NCBI GenBank assembly: GCA_013289715.1
Contig: JABCZJ010000011.1
Span: 120,799 to 184,798 of the forward strand
From: Acidobacteriota bacterium
GTDB taxonomy: Bacteria; Acidobacteriota; Terriglobia; Acidiferrales; UBA7541
Direction: 5' to 3'
Length of the DNA: 64,000 nt
Shown here: one piece after another, positions 14,714-21,863 of the stretch
Position numbering within the stretch: position 1 is the first letter of the stretch
How the letters are laid out: each line of letters begins with the position of its first letter
Notes under the pieces: generated by a model
Told to the model about the DNA's origin: nothing
Databases searched by the model: none
Seen by the model: only the letters and a program-made list of their open reading frames with translations
Translations under genes and position numbers: made by a program

Positions 14714-15085
14714 TTATTTCTTGCGACCTGCGTTTCCGTGGAACGGCTCAACCAATGCCTGATGATTCGCGTCGCGAAGTTGTTCTTCTAATTCGCAGGT
14801 GTGTTGCTCGATGCTCAAGGCTTCTTGCACTCCATCCAGATGACCGTGGAACCTGCCAGATTCCGCTCCGTCGTGGTAACCCTTGCAGTAGACATGCTGC
14901 GCGTGGAAGTCACCGCTGATTGCCGCGCCTGCGAGAGCACCCTTGTAAACGGAAAATCTTATCGGGTACGTGAACCAATCTTCAACGGACCGAATTTGGT
15001 GTTCTGATTTGTGGATACCAATAGGAGCGCAGCATACGGTGTTTGCTGTATCCGGAACGAGTATCCCGTGTATGACAAATCGCAA
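14714..15085 (-). CDS. hypothetical protein
   Basis: The product is 123 aa with a TTG start (15085) and a weak upstream ribosome binding site, so the start is uncertain. It carries CC in TANTVCCAPIG, the basic stretch IHKSEHQIRSVEDWFTYP, a His-rich middle (HAQHVYCKGYHDG) and an acidic helix IEQHTCELEEQL. It is not recognised. The arrangement (leftward, 68 bp from the DUF3800 gene) fits the accessory region. Confidence 0.45.
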   Translation of the reverse strand: MRFVIHGILVPDTANTVCCAPIGIHKSEHQIRSVEDWFTYPIRFSVYKGALAGAAISGDFHAQHVYCKGYHDGAESGRFHGHLDGVQEALSIEQHTCELEEQLRDANHQALVEPFHGNAGRKK

Positions 15086-15264
15086 TCTCGCTGGAAAAAA
15101 TTACTTCATTTCCCGGTGCCCGCTATGATTTTTGATGCAACGGTCCGGAACTCAACCGCCTGATTGTGCTGGGCTAACTTCTCCATCGAGTCGGTGGAAC
15201 CGCAAATGCATATCCAGCTCAATATCGTCGTCCCATCGAGATGTCGGGTTGGGAGGAAAGCACG

Positions 15265-15459
15265 ATGGACTCCACGTTCGATATCTTCAAAGTACGCCCA
15301 GGGGGCGCTCTGCTGATGATAGCGACAGTCGTAGGTTTGAGGGAAGCTAAGGTACGGATGGCTCGCTTAGCCCTAACTTCTCCGGGAGAATATTTCATTT
15401 ACTCGGAGGAAAAGGGCGTCGTGGCAAGGCAATCCAGAGAATGGGCCGACATCATTTGA
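15265..15459 (+). CDS. small FDIF-type protein
   Basis: The product is 64 aa from ATG 15265, which has an excellent ribosome binding site (GGGAGGAAAG, 15251-15260); the in-frame ATG at 15241 precedes it and is rejected. It begins MDSTFDIFKVRPGGALLM, then a helix (LREAKVRMARLALTSPGEYFI) and YSEEKGVV. The same pattern (FDIF, PG, AR-helix, Y(F/L)IYS) occurs in the gene at 15687. I know it as a family of 60-75 aa proteins common in acidobacteria, of unknown function. Confidence 0.72.
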   Translation: MDSTFDIFKVRPGGALLMIATVVGLREAKVRMARLALTSPGEYFIYSEEKGVVARQSREWADII

Positions 15460-15540
15460 CGGCATTCTCGGGTTCCCGCCTAAATCAGTAACGCTGTACC
15501 AGTAACAAACCGTCCTAATGAGAAATTCTCGAGGGGAGTC

Positions 15541-15645
15541 ATGACTCACATTTGCACGATGAAGTGCCCGCACTGCGGAAGCACAGCAACGAAGGCGAAG
15601 CCCGAGCAGCAATTTAAGTGTGAAGGTTGCGGCTGGAAATTGTGA
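15541..15645 (+). CDS. 34-aa zinc-ribbon microprotein
   Basis: ATG 15541 is preceded by GAGGGGAG (15531-15538) at ideal spacing. The 34-residue product has two CxxC pairs, CPHCG (about residue 9) and CEGCG (about residue 28), separated by a lysine-rich linker, and ends GWKL. This is a minimal single zinc-ribbon. It lies between two related FDIF proteins, so the three may form one operon. The conserved spacing and strong ribosome binding site argue that it is real despite its size. Confidence 0.6.
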   Translation: MTHICTMKCPHCGSTATKAKPEQQFKCEGCGWKL

Positions 15646-15686
15646 TTTCGGGCTGCCACTAAAGACTGGCATTCAACGGAGGCAAG

Positions 15687-15905
15687 ATGCGACCGCCCTT
15701 CGACATTTTTACCGACTCTCCGGGTGCCCAACCAGTCTGGATAGAATCGGCTCAAGACCTTGAAGACGCAAGAGAGCGTTTAAGAGAAGTGGCCCGCATT
15801 GCTCCGCGACGAGATTGCTTCATTTATTCAGACGGTAGAGGCATCGTGGAAATCATTGTCCACGCAGATTTTCTGGCACTCAGACGGCACGTTAACCTCG
15901 TGTAG
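15687..15905 (+). CDS. small FDIF-type protein, paralogue of the 15265 product
   Basis: The product is 72 aa from ATG 15687, with GGAGGCAAG directly upstream. It reads PPFDIFTDSPGAQPVWIESA, then DLEDARERLREVARIAP, then CFIYSDGRGIV. It aligns along its length with the 64-aa protein at 15265 (FDIF, PG, the DA.ER helix, FIYS..G.V). The function is unknown. Confidence 0.72.
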   Translation: MRPPFDIFTDSPGAQPVWIESAQDLEDARERLREVARIAPRRDCFIYSDGRGIVEIIVHADFLALRRHVNLV

Positions 15906-16581
15906 TTTAGCCAAGCGATTCTTCGAGCCAGAAATGCCATTGTGATTCAGTTCAAGGCGGGCACTTGTTCTCCGTCACCAGCAGGAGGGACTCTGAACCA
16001 GCGCCTGCCATTCTTCTACTGTGGGACGATTAAATCTCCGCCCATACCAATATTCCGCGTTCGACGCCTGTGCTCCTTTACTGTGCGGATACGCGTGGAA
16101 AATCCTGCACCAACGGCGTGGCGCGGCTTCGTCGCTCCACAGCTTCATCCGCCTGCTCCTTTTACCTCGGTCCCCCATCCACGTGCAAGGCGTCGAGTTC
16201 CACCTTTTGCGCGGCCCACAGCGTGAGGACAGGAGCGCGATTAATTTGGATGCTGTGTTCCGACCTCGCCTACAGCAACGACGTAATTTCGGTCAGCAAA
16301 ATCGGCCTTGTCGGTAAAAACGGATTGGTTGTCGCCCTGGCATTAGAAGGAACGCCCGGGTTCATGGCTGGGCGTGTCGCCAGATGGCTGACGGCGGTGG
16401 TCACAAAGGCTCTCGGAGCCTTCGGACTAGAGGGAAAGGGCTGTGGCAGCAGGCGGTTGAATCTGGCGACTGTGGAAAGCTAGGAATTCCTTCGATTTCT
16501 TGGAACAGAGTTGGAACGCATGAAGCAAAGCGGCGGCCCGGACGCGACGACACAGGCACGACTTAGAATTTCCCCCGACTC
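15906..16581 (+). other. no convincing gene between the last small protein and the tRNA fragment
   Basis: Several open frames exist (for example 16070-16483 +, 15975-16178 -), but none has a ribosome binding site, a recognisable motif or coding-like composition over its length. The stretch may be decayed accessory DNA. Confidence 0.4.
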
Positions 16582-16626
16582 CTTCGAACCAGAGGGTCGG
16601 GAGTTCGAATCTCTCCGGGCGCGCTA
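16582..16626 (+). pseudogene. 3' half of tRNA-Arg (anticodon loop to CTA end)
   Basis: CTTCGAA (a 7-nt loop with anticodon TCG), CCAGAGG, GTCGGGAGTTCGAATCTC (T arm) and CGGGCGC-G-CTA form a perfect tRNA-Arg 3' half. The 5' half is absent: no GCGCCCGTAGCTCAG lies upstream. Such 3' fragments are typical footprints of integration at a tRNA gene. It marks the right side of the accessory region. Confidence 0.7.
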
Positions 16627-16700
16627 TGAAACATAAGAGACGCCCCTTTGAAGGAGCGCGCCAGCAACCGGTGTTGGCGCACTCACATCCAAGAGTTGTC

Positions 16701-17858
16701 ATGTCCTACGGATTGCGCCGATTCTTTGTAGGATGCCTCGCGCTCGCCGTGATCGCCTTCTCGAGCCGAACAGTGCGGGCACAAACACAGGATGACCCGG
16801 CGGTGATCGTCCAATCCCAGGAAAAACATTCCGTCGAGCTTGCCGCGGAGTGGTTGGGCAGCAACGAAGCGCGCGTGCGCGCATGGGGGACGTACCTCGC
16901 CTTGCGAGATAAGCAGGTGAATCTTCTTCCTCAACTGATTGGTTTGGTGAAGGGGTACCCCGTCACGGGATCGTGGCACTCTTCATCGGAACGCGATGAG
17001 CACGACGCGATGTTGGCCGTGTTAGATGCCATAATTCAAATGCGAGGGGGGCTTTCCACGGAAGTTGCAGCGAAACTGTACCCGGAGTTTCCCGCACAGG
17101 CATTGATTTTTCTTTCTCATGACGGTCCGGAAGCCGCAAACAGCCTACTGGAAATCTTTAGGACGGAAAACAAACTCAGTGGAGCCTGGCTCGCTGCCGG
17201 GAACTTGTTGATTGTTTGGAATTCCTCTGATTTTGCGGCTGCGGTTCTCGCAGGCCTGACAGTTCACGCGCATATTACCGTCGTGAGTGAAAACAGCGGT
17301 GCAGGTAGCGCAGTAGGTTCGGGGGGTGATTGCGCCGCCTCTGGCGCACCTCCAGTCAGGACAGGCTGGCCGCCGGTTGGAAGCTACTTTGTCAGAAACA
17401 CAACAAGTGTGGTCACGGGCGACGTATTGCTTCAAGATGGCACCGACCCAGCGTTCTACGTACGCACAGTAGACTCGGCATACCTCGACCGCAGTGATGA
17501 CGAAAGCGCTAGCTCAAAGATGTTTGAGCTGAACCGAGACACGGTACGAGAACACTTCCTGGCAAAGCTTGCCTCAGAGCCGTCTGGAAACCCTACTGTT
17601 CGATCGTATGTGGAACAGACCGTGACGTGGCACGACGAAGGTACATACCAGACAAGTTTGCGCGCCTTCATTGCTCAACAGCAAAAACTGTTTGACGCAC
17701 TCGGAAAGAAATTAATGAATTCGGGCCTGATAAGCGCGGAGGAAAGAGAGTCTGCACGGCCATCTCTGGAAGTGAGAATTAGCGATTACAGGAAAAACAG
17801 CCCTTCAACACTGCCTGTCCTGCAGGCACCAGGAGAAAATGTGAAGCTCATTAATTAA
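16701..17858 (+). CDS. secreted hypothetical protein
   Basis: The product is 385 aa from ATG 16701; the frame is open back to 16626, but the signal peptide begins at 16701. The signal peptide spans residues 1-28 (RRFFVGCLALAVIAFSSRTVRAQ). The first half of the mature protein is helical and could be a HEAT-like repeat region (SVELAAEWLGSNEARVRAWG, DAMLAVLDAIIQMRGG). The second half has GDVLLQDGTDPAFYVRTVD and a helical C-terminus. I do not recognise a family. Confidence 0.7.
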   Translation: MSYGLRRFFVGCLALAVIAFSSRTVRAQTQDDPAVIVQSQEKHSVELAAEWLGSNEARVRAWGTYLALRDKQVNLLPQLIGLVKGYPVTGSWHSSSERDEHDAMLAVLDAIIQMRGGLSTEVAAKLYPEFPAQALIFLSHDGPEAANSLLEIFRTENKLSGAWLAAGNLLIVWNSSDFAAAVLAGLTVHAHITVVSENSGAGSAVGSGGDCAASGAPPVRTGWPPVGSYFVRNTTSVVTGDVLLQDGTDPAFYVRTVDSAYLDRSDDESASSKMFELNRDTVREHFLAKLASEPSGNPTVRSYVEQTVTWHDEGTYQTSLRAFIAQQQKLFDALGKKLMNSGLISAEERESARPSLEVRISDYRKNSPSTLPVLQAPGENVKLIN

Positions 17859-17955
17859 TGTGGCAGAACGGATAGTGCACACTACCGAAGCCGCGGAATC
17901 TAGGGCGGGCAGACGTAAGCGAGATCTACAGTCTCAATTCCGAAGGGCAGCCAAA

Positions 17956-18018
17956 CTGTTGCAAACTTGACACAAACTCTCCCAGAAAAGTTCTAAAATC
18001 GTCCCCTTGGGCGCGCCA
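17956..18018 (+). repeat. tRNA-end-like direct repeat R1
   Basis: First of three direct repeats (others at 19075 and 20021). By hand count it has 7 mismatches in 63 bp against R2. Its right part, GAAAAGTTCTAAAATCGTC then GGGCGCGCCA, resembles a decayed tRNA-Arg T arm and acceptor end with CCA. Confidence 0.6.
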
Positions 18019-18230
18019 CCCCAATCGTGAAGTAGAACACGGAATCGAGCGAGGCCGACATGATCAAGCGCGCAGGTATGGGGCGCGCTGCGCCTCTCTC
18101 GATTTGCCTAGGAAGCCTCGAGAGCTTATTCTCCTCCGGCGATTCTGTCAGCAATCTCCAATTCGTTCTCAACAAACTACCCACTTTTCACGCTCCCGAG
18201 CGAGTTCGCCCATCGCAACTCTGATTGTCG

Positions 18231-18259
18231 TTGACAGAGTATAGCCGCTGAGCTATATT
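18231..18259 (+). promoter_or_regulatory. consensus promoter of the HigBA-like operon with palindromic operator
   Basis: TTGACA (18231-18236), a 17-bp spacer and TATATT (18254-18259) form a near-perfect sigma-70-type promoter. The inverted repeat TATAGC / GCTATA (18240-18245, 18252-18257) lies in the spacer and overlaps the -10, a good candidate operator for the HTH antitoxin. The ATG of the toxin frame follows the -10 by 6 nt, so the mRNA would be leaderless. Confidence 0.7.
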
Positions 18260-18265
18260 CCTTCT

Positions 18266-18622
18266 ATGGAATGGGAGATCGAATTTACAGACGAGTTTTC
18301 TAACTGATGGGATGGTCTGAGCGAGGCTGAACAGGTGGACGTGAACGCCAAAGTGATCTTACTTCAGAAGATTGGCCCCAGCCTTCCTCGTCCTCATGCC
18401 GATCTTATTCACTCTTCTCGTCATCCGAACATGAAAGTGCTTCGGATCCAACATTCAGGTAGACCGTATCGGGTGCTCTTTGCATTTGACCCGCGCCGAT
18501 GTGCGATCCTGTTGATCGGTGGTGATAAGAGTGGAAATGATCGTTGGTATGATGTGTTTGTTCCGATGGCGGACGCACTTTACGACGAGCATCTTGACAC
18601 GCTCAAAAGCGAGGGAAAATAG
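18266..18622 (+). pseudogene. HigB/RelE-like toxin with an in-frame TGA at codon 14
   Basis: From ATG 18266 the frame reads MEWEIEFTDEFSN, then TGA (18305-18307), then WDGLSEAEQ, and continues intact as RPYRVLFAFDPRRCAILLIGGDKSG and DRWYDVFVPMAD. This is the full length of a HigB-like (phage-derived Gp49-like) toxin of about 118 aa. Family members have a Trp pair at this spot, so TGG to TGA is the simplest explanation. A product starting at GTG 18335 would lack the first 23 residues. The toxin is therefore probably inactive, or needs readthrough. Confidence 0.75.
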
Positions 18623-18624
18623 CA

Positions 18625-18984
18625 ATGGCAAAGAATTTCAAAGAACTTCAAGCAAGAATGCCTCGCGAAGCACGCGTTCGCAGCGAAGAAGCCGCCAAGA
18701 AAATGATCTCAGAAATGGGCCTTGCTGAGCTCCGTGAGGCCATGGACCTGACTCAGGAATCGCTTGCGGACACTCTTCACGTCCGACAAGCTTCCATCTC
18801 CAAAATGGAAAGACGCTCGGACATGTACATCAGCACCTTGAGTAAAATCATTGAAGCAATGGGCGGAGAACTCCAGATCATTGCCAACATGCCGAATGGG
18901 AGAGTGCAAATTCGTCAATTCACCAAAATTCGGAGAGGTCAGCTGGAATCTATTTCCAATAAGAGCCGTAGTGAGGGCCGCTAA
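18625..18984 (+). CDS. HigA-like antitoxin, XRE-family HTH
   Basis: The product is 119 aa. The N-terminal helical region (residues 1-35) is followed by an XRE helix-turn-helix: ELREAMDLTQESLADTLHVR then QASISKMERRSDMYISTLSK. It is 2 bp downstream of the toxin frame, in the toxin-first order typical of HigBA. It should neutralise the toxin and repress the operon through the palindrome at 18240-18257. The antitoxin is intact although the toxin frame is interrupted. Confidence 0.85.
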   Translation: MAKNFKELQARMPREARVRSEEAAKKMISEMGLAELREAMDLTQESLADTLHVRQASISKMERRSDMYISTLSKIIEAMGGELQIIANMPNGRVQIRQFTKIRRGQLESISNKSRSEGR

Positions 18985-19074
18985 CTTCACTGGCCCAAGG
19001 GAACACGACGCCGCAACGCTGCAACGAGGGGAGCCGAATCATGCAATAGGTGCAATCCAGCAATGGGACTCAAG

Positions 19075-19137
19075 CTGTGGCAAACATGCCACAAAATCGC
19101 CGAGAAAAGTTCTAAAATCGTCCTCTTGGGCGCGCCA
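19075..19137 (+). repeat. tRNA-end-like direct repeat R2
   Basis: Second copy of the repeat, 91 bp after the antitoxin stop. It also contains the small inverted repeat GTGGCAAACATGCCAC. It ends GGGCGCGCCA. Confidence 0.6.
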
Positions 19138-19290
19138 TCCCGCAAAAAAATTTACGCTCAATGAGGGAGAGGAATGGCCTTCCGTTCGGTTAGAACTCTC
19201 GCTCGACAATTCAAGAAACACCTTTCCAAGCCCTTGAATTGAGCTCCCTTGGTGACAGCCGTTGGCCAAGGCACGCAGTTGATGAAGGTT

Positions 19291-19677
19291 TCACCAAAGA
19301 CTCCGCACGCCATAGCTTGCGAAGCATATTTCATTACTTATGATTGGAATATTTTCTGCCTGGGCCTGAGCAATGAGCATTCGGTCGACTGGATCCTTGT
19401 GAGGTCCAGGCAGGAGTCCGGCGCGAATACCATGGTCTGCGGATATGGCTAGTAGTTGAAAACCTTCGCGTTCCATTGCTCCAGAGAAATCCGCCGCCAG
19501 GTCACTCGCAGTCGGGAGTTTTCCCAGCCTGACTTTGATCGCAATTTCCCAAGCCGAGACAGCACTTACGATCAGCGTGTTCTTGGTTTCTGCGATCAGC
19601 TCTCGAGCGGCCCGCGTTAGTGCTGGGTCATCGGAGAGCCACCAGAGCAAAGCATGCGTATCGAGGAGCGCTCGCAA
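19291..19677 (-). CDS. VapC-type PIN-domain toxin
   Basis: The product is 128 aa. PIN-domain landmarks: LLDTHALLWWL (first Asp, residue 6), SAVSAWEIAIK (catalytic Glu) and HKDPVDRMLIAQA (Asp pair). PIISNEICFASYGV carries Glu where most relatives have the fourth Asp; this is conservative, so activity is possible. VapC toxins are Mg-dependent RNases that cut tRNA or rRNA. It follows its antitoxin with a 5-bp gap on the minus strand. Confidence 0.88.
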   Translation of the reverse strand: MRALLDTHALLWWLSDDPALTRAARELIAETKNTLIVSAVSAWEIAIKVRLGKLPTASDLAADFSGAMEREGFQLLAISADHGIRAGLLPGPHKDPVDRMLIAQAQAENIPIISNEICFASYGVRSLW

Positions 19678-19682
19678 CTAGA

Positions 19683-19913
19683 CTACTCCCAGCCTGACAG
19701 TTCGTTCGACGGGAGAGGCTCAAAAAACTCCGGTCCAACTTGCAATTTGCCTTTGCACGACCCTGGCTGGCGTTTGCCCTTTACCTCTCCGACCGGAACG
19801 AGTCGCGCTACAGGTTTTGACCCGCGCGCAATGATCACTTCCTCGCCCTCGGAAGCTTGCTGAATTAAGCGAGAAAGGTTTGTCTTGGCTTGGTGAATGG
19901 TGACGACACTCAT
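19683..19913 (-). CDS. Phd/YefM-VapB-type antitoxin
   Basis: The product is 76 aa. The N-terminal Phd/YefM fold is visible (VTIHQAKTNLSRLIQQASEG, EEVIIARGSKPVARLVPV), with a C-terminal toxin-binding tail ending LPSNELSGWE. The ribosome binding site AAGGAG precedes ATG 19913. A palindrome upstream (19926-19941) should be its operator. Confidence 0.87.
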   Translation of the reverse strand: MSVVTIHQAKTNLSRLIQQASEGEEVIIARGSKPVARLVPVGEVKGKRQPGSCKGKLQVGPEFFEPLPSNELSGWE

Positions 19914-19925
19914 CGCAGCTCCTTA

Positions 19926-19941
19926 GCTAACCCATGTTAGC
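19926..19941 (-). promoter_or_regulatory. palindromic operator of the VapBC-like operon
   Basis: GCTAAC-CCAT-GTTAGC is a perfect inverted repeat 12 bp upstream of the antitoxin ATG. Phd/VapB proteins autorepress by binding such palindromes, so this is the likely operator. Confidence 0.6.
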
Positions 19942-20020
19942 TGACTGGACTTCCTTGCGCAAGCCCCTTGGCTTCCGGACAACTTCGAAGTGGCTGGGAG
20001 GTTCAATCAGGGGAAATCGT

Positions 20021-20084
20021 TCCGCGGAAAGGCAGCGGCAAAACCGTCGAGAAAAGTTTTAAAATCGTCCTCTTGGGCGCGCCA
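20021..20084 (+). repeat. tRNA-end-like direct repeat R3
   Basis: Third copy. The right 54 bp (GAGAAAAGTTTTAAAATCG then TCCTCTTGGGCGCGCCA) is well conserved; the left 10 bp is diverged. It ends 9 bp before the ATG of the GIY-YIG frame. Confidence 0.6.
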
Positions 20085-20093
20085 TTCACATTC

Positions 20094-20347
20094 ATGTTCA
20101 CAACTTACGTCTTGCGAAGCAGAGCGACGGGCCGCTTCTACACGGGATTCACTTCGGATCTCCTCTGCCGGCTCGAACAACACAACGCGGATGTGAGCAT
20201 CTCGACGAAACCCCGTGGTCCGTGGGAATTGGCACATAAGAGGCTTTCGCGAGCCCTGCCCGGGCGATGCGGCGCGAACGTTATCAAGAGACCGGCAAGG
20301 GCCGCGAGGAACTTAGGCGAATTCTTGCTGAGAACCGATTGCCGTAG
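20094..20347 (+). pseudogene. small GIY-YIG nuclease, frameshifted
   Basis: From ATG 20094: MFTTYVLRSRATGRFYTGFT (the GIY-YIG motif appears as TYV ... FYTG), then LCRLEQHN and TKPRGPWELAHK. After about 20240 the correct continuation lies in the +1 frame: EAFASPARAMRRERYQETGK, GREELRRILAENRLP, stop at 20345-20347. Loss of one G in AAGGAG would explain it. The intact family (COG2827-like, about 85 aa) are single-domain GIY-YIG nucleases, often found beside tRNA genes. Here R3 lies before it and a decayed tRNA directly after it. Confidence 0.8.
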
Positions 20348-20430
20348 CTCAGCCGGATAGAGGACGCTGCGGCGATGCTTCGAACCAGAGGGTCGGGAGT
20401 TCCCCGCCGCGGCGGGTCTCCGGGCGCCCC
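20338..20430 (+). pseudogene. decayed tRNA-Arg with an inserted palindrome
   Basis: GCCGTAGCTCAGCCGGATAG is a normal D-arm region, and CTTCGAACCAGAGGGTCGGG matches the tRNA-Arg(TCG) fragment at 16582. The anticodon stem is broken, and the T loop is replaced by the perfect palindrome CCCGCCGCGGCGGG before TCTCCGGGCGC. The acceptor stem no longer pairs. It overlaps the stop codon of the GIY-YIG frame. Confidence 0.6.
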
Positions 20431-20606
20431 ATTTCCTCGCTAGTTTGTCTGCAATCACTTCCACCGATACGCTTAGCTCGTTTCGAACGAATAACAGGAG
20501 AAATGGTGTTACTCCACATGTCCGGCAAGCGTTTATCAAGACTTAGGCGATTCGTTCCGGTTTGCCGAACACTTGCGAACTATGCCGGCATGACGGGAAT
20601 CAACCT

Positions 20607-21539
20607 CTACTTCTGAGAAGCAGTCAGCGCCAATGTTGTACCGAGTCCAGCATAAAGATACTGATCACCGAACGTCTTCTTCAGCGCCGTAAAGGCAGGC
20701 TCGCCGGTGCAATGGCCGGGCGCGACGTACTCTACGTTGAATCTGTCGTGCAGGGCCGTAACAATCTTCTGGATGTCCGCGTCGCTCGACACCACCAAGT
20801 GAAAGCCGCCGACGATCAAGTGGATTCGTGGGTTGATTGTGCCGGCCGCTTCGACAATCTTGTCAATGCCGGGATGCGAGCAGCCAACCACGATAACCAT
20901 GCCGTCGGGCGTATTGATGGCGAGCGACAGCTCGCGCAATTCCAGCGTTCCCGGCTTATCGGACACCAGCGCGATCAGATGGATATCGGGTGTAATCTCG
21001 GTGTTCTTGTCGACAAGTTGAAGGTTGGCTCCGGGCCACGCCGATCCAAATCGCATGACTTCTGGCGGCGCGCCGTCGTAGTAGCGCTGTTCCGGAGGGA
21101 GCGATTCGTCCTTGCGATAAAAACTGCTCGGTAGGTCGGAACCGTAAACCCCGAATCCCTCCTTAGGTGCGTAGATCTTCACGGTGGGGTTCACCTTCAA
21201 TAGATAGGTCAGTCCTCCCATGTGATCGCCGTGTCGGTGCGACATCACCACGAAGTCGAGCTTCGCGAAGTCGACGCCCTTCGCTTTCGCATTCTGCGCA
21301 AGAATCTCAGGGTTGTTGCCGGTGTCGAACAGAATCCGTTTCCCGTCGTATTCGACAAACGCAGCGTAGCCCCAGTCTTTCGCCATCGTGGATGTTTTAC
21401 CGAATGCATCATAGAGAACGGTGAGCTGCGCTTTGCCGGGAGCTGCGCTCGCCTTTGGAGCGGCGGATGTTGTGGCGCCACACTCAATGAGAAGCAGGAG
21501 TGCTGCACAAAAGGAAACCACTCGGTTATAGGCTGTCAT
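20607..21539 (-). CDS. secreted metallo-beta-lactamase-fold hydrolase (MptN-like group)
   Basis: About 310 aa from ATG 21539, which has GGGGAGC at 7 nt. An upstream in-frame start at 21599 would bury the signal peptide. The signal is residues 1-26 (VVSFCAALLLLIECG). MBL metal motifs: VVMSHRHGDHMGG, the late VVGCSHPGIDKI and VGGFHLV. This pattern, with CSHPG, fits the 7,8-dihydropterin-6-methyl-...-phosphate synthase-like MBL group. The physiological substrate is unknown; the signal peptide places it in the periplasm. Confidence 0.8.
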   Translation of the reverse strand: MTAYNRVVSFCAALLLLIECGATTSAAPKASAAPGKAQLTVLYDAFGKTSTMAKDWGYAAFVEYDGKRILFDTGNNPEILAQNAKAKGVDFAKLDFVVMSHRHGDHMGGLTYLLKVNPTVKIYAPKEGFGVYGSDLPSSFYRKDESLPPEQRYYDGAPPEVMRFGSAWPGANLQLVDKNTEITPDIHLIALVSDKPGTLELRELSLAINTPDGMVIVVGCSHPGIDKIVEAAGTINPRIHLIVGGFHLVVSSDADIQKIVTALHDRFNVEYVAPGHCTGEPAFTALKKTFGDQYLYAGLGTTLALTASQK

Positions 21540-21863
21540 TGTGCGCTCCCCTTCGATGGCATTGTGACCCTTCGTGGTCTTGGGAGCCCGGAGGCACATT
21601 ACACACTGCGGAATTTAGTCAGTCAAGTCCACAAAAGGATGCTGCCTCCTGGACGTGCCCGTGACGTGGCATCTTCGATTTCATTAGCGACGCGCCGCAG
21701 GGCGCGAAGCTTTTTACTCGCGATCCAAATTAGCACGGACGCAGCGAGTCAGACATCGCCCGGAGCAGTGCACAAAATCGTTGAGGTATCAAGCTTCAGC
21801 GGCTGTTACTCTGACGCCAGCGAGACGCGGCGCGGACGGCTCACTAGGAGAAAATAAAAAGCG

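Noticed and set aside
15150..15200. Possible further site at GCCTGATT 15158
   Set aside because: The left box is perfect, but no right outer or inner box could be found before the next gene.
1..16000. CRISPR array
   Set aside because: Repeat spacing is 0.4-1.3 kb with genes between, and no 25-40 bp spacers are present.
16070..16483. Open frame between the small proteins and the tRNA fragment
   Set aside because: There is no ribosome binding site or recognisable motif, and competing frames overlap it. At best it is a decayed gene.
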